From: Desulfobacteraceae bacterium
Lineage (GTDB): Bacteria > Desulfobacterota > DSM-4660 > Desulfatiglandales > B25-G16
Assembly: GCA_028572035.1 (NCBI GenBank)
Contig: JAPVWE010000078.1
Coordinates: forward strand, 1 to 6,611
Direction: 5' to 3'
DNA: 6,611 nt
Shown: positions 1 through 6,611 of the stretch, one piece after another
Layout: each line of letters starts with the position of its first letter
How positions within the stretch are numbered: position 1 is the stretch's first letter
Notes under the pieces: model-generated
Told to the model about the DNA's origin: nothing
Seen by the model: only the letters and a program-made list of their open reading frames with translations
Databases searched by the model: none
Made by a program: the position numbers and the translations under genes

Positions 1-720
1 GTGAAGATGAGGCAGTGTGGCCGTGTCCAGGCCAAGATCCTTAAGGATCTTGGTGGGGCGGCAATTTTTATGCCTGGTGCAGAGATATACCTGGCGCTTT
101 CGAGGGGAACCATAGACGCTGGTGAATTCTCCGTGCCGGAATGCGACTGGTCAATGGGCTTTCAAGAGGTCTCAAAGTACTGGGTTCTCCCGGGATGGCA
201 CCAGCCAGGTCCGGTCAGCGGGGTTATGATCAATAAGAAGGCCTTTGATAAATTACCAGAGAGGATTAAGTTCATATTCAAGGAAGCCGCTATGTCTACG
301 ATGATGTGGAGCTGGACGTACTTTGAATACAGCTCCGGTGAGTATACCAGAAAATTTACCGATAAGGGTATCAAAACTACCCATCTGGACGACGCTACTC
401 TTGATCAGATACACTTTTTCGCCTATAAATACATGCTCGAAGACGCAGAGAAAAATCCTGACTATACAAAGATCGCCTTCTCTCAGGCGAAGTACTTCAA
501 AGACTTTGCTGAGTGGAGGGAGATCCAATATCCATTCGAATTTGGCCGTACGCCTCCAAAGCTAGATGAGCTTTATTCAAAACTGGAGGCCCTTGCCAAA
601 AAACAAGGTGTCTACGATGATGTCATAAAACTCGAAAGATCTGTCCGGAAGAGGATGGAGGCGCAGAAGTTCTGGGAGCTTGGTACGAAGTACATAGAAA
701 ACCCTGTTGCTCCCAAATGA
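1..720 (+). CDS. dctP: TRAP transporter solute-binding protein, DctP family (5' partial)
   Basis: This is the C-terminal part of a periplasmic binding protein that captures a small organic anion and hands it to the DctQ/DctM permease encoded just downstream. The reading frame is already open at base 1. Its first residues (K2-M3-R4) match the family's internal G-x-K-M-R strand, so the GTG at base 1 is an internal valine codon, and roughly 150-180 N-terminal residues plus the signal peptide lie outside the window. Family marks in the visible part are PGAEIYLAL followed by RGTIDAGEF (residues 25-43) and PGWHQPG (64-70). The latter is typical of the TakP-like branch, whose characterised member binds 2-oxo acids; E42-F43 sits where that branch has its ligand/ion-binding Glu-Trp. 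The C-terminal helical tail (about 185-239) is rich in Lys, Arg and Glu. The ligand cannot be fixed from this fragment. The family call is firm; the subfamily is less certain. Confidence 0.93.
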   Translation: MKMRQCGRVQAKILKDLGGAAIFMPGAEIYLALSRGTIDAGEFSVPECDWSMGFQEVSKYWVLPGWHQPGPVSGVMINKKAFDKLPERIKFIFKEAAMSTMMWSWTYFEYSSGEYTRKFTDKGIKTTHLDDATLDQIHFFAYKYMLEDAEKNPDYTKIAFSQAKYFKDFAEWREIQYPFEFGRTPPKLDELYSKLEALAKKQGVYDDVIKLERSVRKRMEAQKFWELGTKYIENPVAPK

Positions 721-731
721 AGTAGTGCTTT

Positions 732-771
732 ATGATTCCATGGAAAGTACTTAGTCTTTCCATGGAATCAT
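732..771. repeat. Perfect 16-bp inverted repeat after dctP
   Basis: ATGATTCCATGGAAAG (732-747) and its exact reverse complement (756-771) flank an 8-base loop. The stem starts 12 bases after the dctP stop codon. Each arm also contains the self-complementary decamer TTCCATGGAA (736-745 and 758-767), so the site is both a hairpin and a pair of identical palindromes spaced 22 bp centre to centre. There is no T-run after it, so it is not a canonical terminator by itself. The simplest role is an RNA hairpin that protects the 3' end of the dctP message. A twin protein-binding site is the alternative. Confidence 0.8.
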
Positions 772-784
772 GTAGGGTTTAATG

Positions 785-823
785 AAGCTCCCAGAAGGCT
801 GTTATGCCTTCTGGGGGTTTCTT
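785..823 (+). terminator. Intrinsic terminator or attenuator between dctP and dctQ
   Basis: CCCAGAAGGC (790-799) pairs perfectly with GCCTTCTGGG (806-815) around the loop TGTTAT (800-805). The stem extends outward to 785/820 with A-T and G-T pairs and runs into TTTCTT (818-823). A GC-rich stem followed at once by a T-rich tract is the normal form of a Rho-independent terminator. Because dctQ begins only 17 bases later and has no obvious promoter of its own, partial read-through is likely. It would lower the permease message relative to the binding protein. Confidence 0.7.
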
Positions 824-824
824 A

Positions 825-833
825 AGGCGGAGG
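825..833 (+). promoter_or_regulatory. Ribosome binding site that fixes the dctQ start
   Basis: AGGCGGAGG ends 6 bases before the GTG at 840. No comparable purine-rich site precedes the in-frame ATG at 804, which instead lies in the hairpin of the terminator. This decides the start in favour of GTG 840. Confidence 0.7.
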
Positions 834-839
834 TTTCTT

Positions 840-1348
840 GTGAGAAAGATTAGAGCGATCGTCAAGGGCATTGATGCCATCTCCGAATGGAGCGGAAGGA
901 TTTTTAGTGGGTTCATTGTCACTATTATTGCCTTGTCGCTCTACGAGGTATTCACGAGGAGGTTGTTGGGCAAGCCCACCATATGGACCCATGAAATAAT
1001 AGCCTATTGTTTTTGCGCGGCAATTTTGCTCACAATTGGCTATACTCTGAAACACAGGGCGCATGCCAATGTGGATGTCCTTTACGACTATTTTTCCCCG
1101 AGGACGCAGGCGATTCTTGACCTTATTACTTACACCGTTTTTTTAGGGATCTTTGTTTCATTCTTATTATATCATGGAACAAGATTTGCTGCCACCTCCT
1201 GGGCAATCATGGAACGAACCCCGAGTGCCTTTAATTTCTATATCTTCCCCGCGAAAACCCTGATTCCTGTTGGAATGTTCTTGCTGGCCATTCAAATGAT
1301 ATCAGATGTCATCAGGAGGATAGTCTTTCTGGTTAAAGGAGAGAGTCT

Positions 1349-1352
<4 letters not shown>
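840..1352 (+). CDS. dctQ: TRAP transporter small permease subunit, DctQ family
   Basis: This is the small inner-membrane subunit of a tripartite ion-gradient-driven (TRAP) transporter. It forms a complex with DctM and receives substrate from DctP. The 170-residue product has the usual size and four membrane helices, at about 21-38, 48-70, 90-112 and 136-158. The family pattern is visible: Y35-E-V-F-T-R-R, then W49-T-H-E-I-I-A-Y, and after helix 2 R73-A-H-A-N-V-D79. I chose the GTG start because it has a good ribosome site 6 bases upstream. A start at ATG 804 would add 12 residues (MPSGGFLRRRFL) encoded by the terminator hairpin and the ribosome site itself. The stop codon overlaps the dctM start (ATGA), indicating translational coupling. 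Confidence 0.93.
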
Positions 1353-2683
<1,331 letters not shown>

Positions 2684-2705
2684 TGATTAGACAAAGGAGA
2701 TTATC

Positions 2706-3872
2706 ATGTTACCAACAAGAACATTTCTTATTCCTCCAGTATTGATTACCGGGTCCGGGTCATCAGAAAAGGTGGGGGAAGAAATCAGGAAATTGGGGCT
2801 CAAGAAGGGCCTAGTTGTGACAGATGAAGTCATAAGCAAATTGGGCCTCTTGGAAAGCATCAAGGAAGTTCTCTCAGAAAACAAAATAGAATTCGCAGTA
2901 TACGATAAGATCTCTACTGAACCAACGGTGGATTTTGTAATGAAAGGATTGAGCGCTTACAAAGAAAACGAATGCGAATTCTTGTTAGCCGTAGGAGGAG
3001 GCAGTGCCTTAGATACGGCCAAAGCCATTGCAGTGATGGTAACCAATAAGGGCACAATTGAGGATTATAAGGGACTCAATAATATTCCTGAAAAGGGAGT
3101 TCCACTCATAGCCATTCCAACAACCGCTGGTACAGGCAGTGAGGTCACTGTATATACAATCATCACCGATACCAAAACAGATGTCAAAATGCTTATCGGC
3201 AGTCCGTTTGTAATGCCTCAGGTAGCCATTGTAGATCCTTTATTGACGCTCTCGTGCCCTCGCGGCCTAACAGCAGCCGTTGGAATCGATGCTCTAACTC
3301 ATGCTATTGAGGCCTATGTTTCGGTAAAGGCCCAGCCCATGAGCGACATTTTCTGTCTTTCAGCTATTGAGCTTATCTCCGATAATTTGAGACAGGCCTG
3401 GGCTAATGGAAATAACGTAGAGGCGAGGGAGAAGACCATGTTGGGGGCGCTTCAGGCAGGCATAGCCTTTAGCAACTCCTCGGTCGCTTTGGTTCACGGG
3501 ATGTCCCGACCTATCGGGGCCTATTTCCATGTGGCACATGGGGCTTCGAATGCAGCCCTTTTGGGCGTCGTGACAGAGTTTAGCTTAATTGGAAATGCAG
3601 CTCGATATGCCCATATTGCCCAAGCCATGGGGGAGAATACTGAGGGTTTGAACGACTTAGAGGCTGCCGAATTGGCAGCGGAATCTATTAGTGGGCTAAT
3701 CCAGGACATCAAAATACCTTCTTTAAAAGAGTTGGGGGTAGATAAGGAAAGACTGGATCAATTAGCCCCTAAAATGGCTGAGGATGCTATTGCGAGTGGG
3801 AGCCCGGGAAATAATCCTCGTCAGGCAACAAAAGAGGAAATCATCGAGCTATACAAAATAGCCTATTCATAG
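2706..3872 (+). CDS. Iron-containing (group III) alcohol dehydrogenase, NAD(P)-dependent
   Basis: This is a cytoplasmic dehydrogenase interconverting an alcohol and its aldehyde or ketone with NAD(P)(H). The 388 residues match the family's usual length. The N-terminal dinucleotide fold (about 1-185) carries G97-G-G-S-A-L-D103-T-A-K106 and the conserved PTTAGTGSEVT (138-148). The helical domain supplies the metal ligands D195, H199, H264 and H278, in the spacing seen in lactaldehyde reductase (FucO), so the metal site appears intact. H275 is a further conserved histidine near the active site. AAAGGAGA (2693-2700) sits 5 bases before the ATG, and the gene begins 22 bases after dctM, so co-transcription is likely. 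The substrate is unknown. In sulfonate-using Desulfobacterota and Bilophila, Fe-type reductases (sulfoacetaldehyde reductase) can sit beside TRAP genes, but no sulfonate-lyase gene is visible here. A 1,3-propanediol, lactaldehyde or 4-hydroxybutyrate type is equally possible. Confidence 0.93.
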   Translation: MLPTRTFLIPPVLITGSGSSEKVGEEIRKLGLKKGLVVTDEVISKLGLLESIKEVLSENKIEFAVYDKISTEPTVDFVMKGLSAYKENECEFLLAVGGGSALDTAKAIAVMVTNKGTIEDYKGLNNIPEKGVPLIAIPTTAGTGSEVTVYTIITDTKTDVKMLIGSPFVMPQVAIVDPLLTLSCPRGLTAAVGIDALTHAIEAYVSVKAQPMSDIFCLSAIELISDNLRQAWANGNNVEAREKTMLGALQAGIAFSNSSVALVHGMSRPIGAYFHVAHGASNAALLGVVTEFSLIGNAARYAHIAQAMGENTEGLNDLEAAELAAESISGLIQDIKIPSLKELGVDKERLDQLAPKMAEDAIASGSPGNNPRQATKEEIIELYKIAYS

Positions 3873-3890
3873 CAATAACAAGGTTATTTG

Positions 3891-3977
3891 TAACAGTTCA
3901 GCCACAAAGTCATGAAGACACTAAGATTATAATATAATTCATTATCCCTTCTTTGTGCCTTTGTGGCTGAACTGTTA
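3891..3977. repeat. 87-bp imperfect palindrome with perfect 19-bp ends (MITE-like intergenic repeat)
   Basis: TAACAGTTCAGCCACAAAG (3891-3909) is exactly repeated in inverse orientation at 3959-3977. Pairing resumes after one mismatch (3911-3918 with 3950-3957, including two G-T pairs) and leaves an AT-rich loop of about 31 bases. The left arm contains degenerate tandem 8-mers, CCACAAAG/TCATGAAG/ACACTAAG. The complement of the right arm shows the same unit as CCACAAAG/GCACAAAG, giving a consensus near NCACNAAG. The terminal TA at each end would fit a TA target duplication, although a TA in a palindrome is trivially symmetrical. No T-run follows either arm, so this is not a standard terminator. 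Similar CACAAAG/CACGAAG repeats are, from memory, common between genes in deltaproteobacterial genomes. Confidence 0.75.
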
Positions 3978-3999
3978 TATAAATTCTTACTGTTTCGCG

Positions 4000-6378
4000 A
4001 TGAAAGAAGATGATCCTGTCAATAGAAAACAATTGTGGATTTTATTGAGTGCTATTTTTCTCACCTCATTTAGCCTGATAGCCTTTGAGATAACCCTTTC
4101 CCGCCTCCTTTCTGTATTGCTTTCTTACCACTATGTGTTCGTCGTCCTTTCTTTGGCTCTATTGGGCCTGGGCATGGGAGGGATGTTTGTTCACTTTTTC
4201 AGGCCACAGATACCGACTGGTGAAAAAAGATTCCAAGTCTTGGCTCTTTTTACGTCCCTGTTTTCGCTGACCATCCCATTTTCCATAATAATAATAGTTC
4301 AGGTTGGATATATCGATGACATCCAGATGAATATCCTGCTCTATGGTTTCCTGTTAGTATTCCCGTTTTTCTTGGCCGGTGTGCTCTTGTCAGAAGTTTA
4401 CCGAATGTTTCCTACCCTGAGCGGAAGGATTTATGGTGTGGATTTGATTGGAGCGGCGGCTGGCTCTGTTGGCGTCATCCTATTTCTGAATATCCTCGGT
4501 GGCATCAGTACTAATTTTGTCCTTGGCGTCATGGCTTCACTGGCAGCGGTACTCTTTGCTATGGGGGGGTTGAGAAAGAACAATAGGGGGTTGATCATAT
4601 CTGCTGTCAGCTTCTTGATTCTATCTATCTTATTAGGTGTAAACCTGGCTGGCGGTTATCTATTGGATATACCTATTGGAGTAAACCCAAGAAAAGAAAT
4701 TCATGATGCGCTTTCTTCTTTCAGGGGGAAGATTTTAGAGACAAGGTGGAGCGCTTTTGGTCGTACTGATTTAGTGGAGTTCAACAATTATCCCGATCAT
4801 ATGGACATCTACATAGATGGAACAGCTGGATCACCTATGTACCGGTTTAATGGCAATGTAAATGATCCGGGCGCCACAATCAGTAACCTAAAGACTACCT
4901 TTCCGGGTTATTTCCCTTTCCTTTACTTGCAGGAAGAAGAAAGAAATAATGCCCTGCTCATAGGGCCAGGTGGCGGGCGAGATATTCTTCTGGCGCTCAT
5001 GGGAGGAGTTCGAGAGATCACAGCCGTTGAGATCAATAAAGATCTGGTAGATTTGGTTCGCAGATATTCATGGTTTAACGGTAGAATTTATAAGGGACTG
5101 AAAAATGTGAATATCGTTGTTGATGAGGGCAGGAATTTTCTCAAACGCCAAAAGGAGAAATATGACATCATTATGCTTAGCCTTCCTGTCACTAACACCA
5201 GTCGAAGTCTGGAAGGATATGCCTTAACGGAGAATTTTCTGTTTACTACGGATTCTATATGTGATTATTTAGATCATCTGACGGATGAGGGACGTTTGGT
5301 GGTTGTTGGACACAACGATGCTGAGATATTGAGGCTGCTTTCCCTCTCGCTGGCTGCTCTAGACAGAAGAGGTGTCAGTATTACTACGGCGATGAGCCAG
5401 ATTTACATCGTGGGCACAGATGAGTATCTCGTGTTTGTACTGAAAAAAACTCCCTTTAAGCCAACGAAAGCCTTTCACATGTATCAGGCTATACACCAAT
5501 TTGACTTAGAATCAATCCTGTCTTACTTCCCTTATATCAGAAAAGTGGGAACTATCAACCCGGCACTTATGGCTCTTGGCAGTGGGAAGATAGTCTTTAA
5601 AGACTTAGAGAAAATGGTCAAAGAGCGGGGCTATGATATCAGTCCGGTCACGGATAACAGTCCATTTTTCTATAAATTTGAGGTAGGAATGCCTAAGCCT
5701 GTATCTCTCGTTTTTTGGTCATCGGTTATTCTATTTGGCCTAATTATATTGATCCCCTCTTTGTATTGGAAGAAAGGGGCCATTCAGAGAGAGACACATT
5801 TGAACAAAAAGAGATACTTTGACAAGGACCTTTTAAGGTCTGTCGTGTTATTTTCGATGCTGGGCATGGGGTTTATGTTGATCGAAATTTCCTTTATCCA
5901 GAGATTTGTACTCTTTCTTGGCCAACCAGTATTATCTCTTGCAATCTTGCTATTTTCCCTCTTGGGGGGAGCAGGCATGGGCAGCATATGGAGTGGTAGG
6001 TTTCCCCCAAATAAGATAAACAAAGGTATAGCTATGACCTCCCTGTCCATTGTCGGCATGGTCCTTGGTTATACTTTTCTCCTTCCCATAATCTTGAATC
6101 AACTTCTCGGGTTGGATCTTACAACTCGGTTGTTGGCAACTATTTTTATGTTGATTCCCCTCGGTTTTTTGATCGGAATTCCCTTTCCCTTGGGCATAAG
6201 GTGGTTAAAGGAGAGGAGTTTGGAAAACCACATCCCTTGGATGTGGGGAATTAATGGGGTAAGCTCTGTGTTGGGCTCGGTGATGACAATCGTTGTTGCC
6301 ATCAGCTTTGGATTTACTGAAGCACTTTTAGTAAGTGCTGGTTGTTATTTCATTACCTTTTTAATATTTCTGAGGTAG
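4000..6378 (+). CDS. Membrane protein with a degenerate spermidine-synthase-like (SAM-binding fold) domain
   Basis: The 792-residue product has three parts. Residues about 12-225 form an N-terminal membrane block of six or seven helices, including the conserved R143-I-Y-G-V-D-L-I-G-A-A. A soluble Rossmann domain (about 245-485) has the glycine loop G322-P-G-G-G-R-D328, the acidic residue E344 in AVEIN, and D375-E-G-R378. A C-terminal membrane block (about 568-791) includes MLIEISFIQRFVLFLG (626-641). TDNSPFFYKF (551-560), just before the last block, matches the TDxxPFF motif of this family. In true aminopropyltransferases the segment after motif III reads YDxxxxDxxDP; here it is Y388-D-I-I-M-L-S-L-P-V, so both aspartates are lost and polyamine synthesis is unlikely. 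Nucleotide or SAM binding may remain; the substrate is unknown. I prefer ATG 4000 because the longer GTG 3955 start lies in the palindromic repeat, but neither start has a clear ribosome site. It is probably a separate unit from the TRAP operon. Confidence 0.88.
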   Translation: MKEDDPVNRKQLWILLSAIFLTSFSLIAFEITLSRLLSVLLSYHYVFVVLSLALLGLGMGGMFVHFFRPQIPTGEKRFQVLALFTSLFSLTIPFSIIIIVQVGYIDDIQMNILLYGFLLVFPFFLAGVLLSEVYRMFPTLSGRIYGVDLIGAAAGSVGVILFLNILGGISTNFVLGVMASLAAVLFAMGGLRKNNRGLIISAVSFLILSILLGVNLAGGYLLDIPIGVNPRKEIHDALSSFRGKILETRWSAFGRTDLVEFNNYPDHMDIYIDGTAGSPMYRFNGNVNDPGATISNLKTTFPGYFPFLYLQEEERNNALLIGPGGGRDILLALMGGVREITAVEINKDLVDLVRRYSWFNGRIYKGLKNVNIVVDEGRNFLKRQKEKYDIIMLSLPVTNTSRSLEGYALTENFLFTTDSICDYLDHLTDEGRLVVVGHNDAEILRLLSLSLAALDRRGVSITTAMSQIYIVGTDEYLVFVLKKTPFKPTKAFHMYQAIHQFDLESILSYFPYIRKVGTINPALMALGSGKIVFKDLEKMVKERGYDISPVTDNSPFFYKFEVGMPKPVSLVFWSSVILFGLIILIPSLYWKKGAIQRETHLNKKRYFDKDLLRSVVLFSMLGMGFMLIEISFIQRFVLFLGQPVLSLAILLFSLLGGAGMGSIWSGRFPPNKINKGIAMTSLSIVGMVLGYTFLLPIILNQLLGLDLTTRLLATIFMLIPLGFLIGIPFPLGIRWLKERSLENHIPWMWGINGVSSVLGSVMTIVVAISFGFTEALLVSAGCYFITFLIFLR

Positions 6379-6411
6379 CTAATTTGACTACTTCATGGGT
6401 TGGCTTTTTTT
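6377..6411 (+). terminator. Possible weak intrinsic terminator after the membrane synthase-like gene
   Basis: AGCTAA (6377-6382) can pair with TTGGCT (6400-6405), with one G-T pair, and the stem can lengthen inward through further G-T pairs. It ends in a run of seven T (6405-6411). The T-run and the position right at the stop codon argue for a terminator; the weak, wobble-rich stem argues against a strong one. Confidence 0.4.
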
Positions 6412-6464
6412 ATCGACGGTTGAAATTAAGGCTCCTCATAAGAATCTGTGGGTAAAAATTGATT

Positions 6465-6470
6465 AAGGAG
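6465..6470 (+). promoter_or_regulatory. Ribosome binding site of the 3' partial gene
   Basis: AAGGAG lies 7 bases before the ATG at 6478, the same arrangement as at dctM and the dehydrogenase. It is the main support for a gene starting there. Confidence 0.6.
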
Positions 6471-6477
6471 AAGGGTT

Positions 6478-6611
6478 ATGGAGTCTTTTCTGAGTGACTG
6501 TCGGGAGGCCTTCGTCATTTCAAATTGTTACGGAATGGGGGACCCCCTGGCTTCGATCCGCAGGATCGAAGAACAGGGAGGGGGTCGGCTTCCCCCGTCC
6601 ATAACTGTATG
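6478..6611 (+). CDS. Start of an unidentified protein (3' partial)
   Basis: An open frame starts at ATG 6478 behind a well-placed AAGGAG and stays open to the end of the window, giving 44 visible residues. The fragment begins MESFLSDCRE and contains two cysteines (C8, C17), a G19-M-G-D-P stretch, and a basic/acidic segment (residues 28-32). There is no signal peptide or membrane helix. I do not recognise the family. The gene begins 99 bases after the previous stop, behind a possible terminator, so it may have its own promoter. An imperfect hairpin overlies codons 22-37, which is unusual for coding DNA. A chance open frame over a structured non-coding region cannot be excluded in so short a fragment. 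Confidence 0.55.
   Translation, partial: MESFLSDCREAFVISNCYGMGDPLASIRRIEEQGGGRLPPSITV
6541..6586. repeat. Two-part stem-loop inside the 3' partial gene
   Basis: CTTCGATCC (6551-6559) and GGATCGAAG (6563-6571) form a perfect 9-bp stem with a 3-base loop. Outside it, GACCCCCT (6541-6548) pairs perfectly with AGGGGGTC (6579-6586), with an asymmetric internal loop of 2 and 7 bases between the two stems. No T-run follows. It lies within the open frame starting at 6478, so it may be an early-coding RNA structure, a palindromic repeat, or chance. Confidence 0.6.

Noticed and set aside
1..720. Treating the GTG at base 1 as the true start of a 239-residue protein
   Set aside because: The first residues align with the middle of DctP proteins, there is no signal peptide, and the first lobe of the binding protein would be missing.
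3874..3888. Small inverted repeat AATAAC-AAG-GTTATT right after the dehydrogenase stop codon
   Set aside because: Only six mostly A-T pairs and no T-run; too weak to call a terminator.
3928..3938. Overlapping TATAAT strings as a -10 box for the gene at 4000
   Set aside because: No acceptable -35 element at 16-18 bases upstream, and the strings lie in the AT-rich loop of the palindrome where such matches are expected by chance.
3978..3983. TATAAA as a -10 box just before the gene at 4000
   Set aside because: It is too close to the start codon for a normal leader and no -35 box is seen at the right distance.
4000..6378. Annotating the large gene as spermidine synthase (speE)
   Set aside because: The catalytic aspartates are missing and two large membrane blocks flank the domain; only the fold is shared.
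6420..6448. TTGAAA (6420-6425) as a -35 box for the 3' partial gene
   Set aside because: The hexamer at the proper spacing (6443-6448, AATCTG) does not resemble a -10 box.

Overview
The window reads left to right on one strand (+). It looks like chromosomal DNA of an anaerobic, moderate-GC, Gram-negative bacterium. A sulfate-reducing or syntrophic member of the Desulfobacterota (old Deltaproteobacteria) is my best guess. The guess rests on a periplasmic TRAP transporter paired with an iron-type alcohol dehydrogenase, strong AAGGAG-type ribosome sites, and an intergenic repeat built from CACAAAG-like 8-mers. It is an inference; no rRNA or marker gene is present.

Region 1 (1-3872) is a probable catabolic operon. 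It holds the C-terminal two thirds of a TRAP solute-binding protein (DctP type), the small permease DctQ, the large permease DctM, and a group III (Fe-dependent) alcohol dehydrogenase. dctQ and dctM overlap by 4 bases, and the dehydrogenase starts 22 bases after dctM. The likely logic is that an anionic hydroxylated or keto substrate is captured in the periplasm, driven inward by an ion gradient, and then oxidised or reduced with NAD(P)(H). The substrate is not determined by the sequence. The 119-base gap between dctP and dctQ holds two strong inverted repeats. The second looks like an intrinsic terminator, which would let the binding protein be made in excess over the membrane subunits.

Region 2 (3873-3999) is a spacer dominated by an 87-bp imperfect palindrome with perfect 19-bp ends. 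It resembles a dispersed, MITE-like intergenic repeat. It separates the operon from the next gene and covers the longest possible upstream start of that gene.

Region 3 (4000-6378) is a 792-residue membrane protein with a spermidine-synthase-like Rossmann domain between two multi-helix membrane blocks. The SAM-binding glycine loop is kept, but the aminopropyltransferase aspartates are replaced, so it is probably not a spermidine synthase.

Region 4 (6379-6611) holds a weak terminator-like element and the beginning of a new gene (from 6478, with a good ribosome site) that runs off the window. An imperfect hairpin lies inside its early codons.

I found no tRNA, rRNA, CRISPR array, insertion sequence or phage gene. 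Apart from the palindromic repeat and the degenerate membrane synthase, I see nothing that clearly represents a new biological system.
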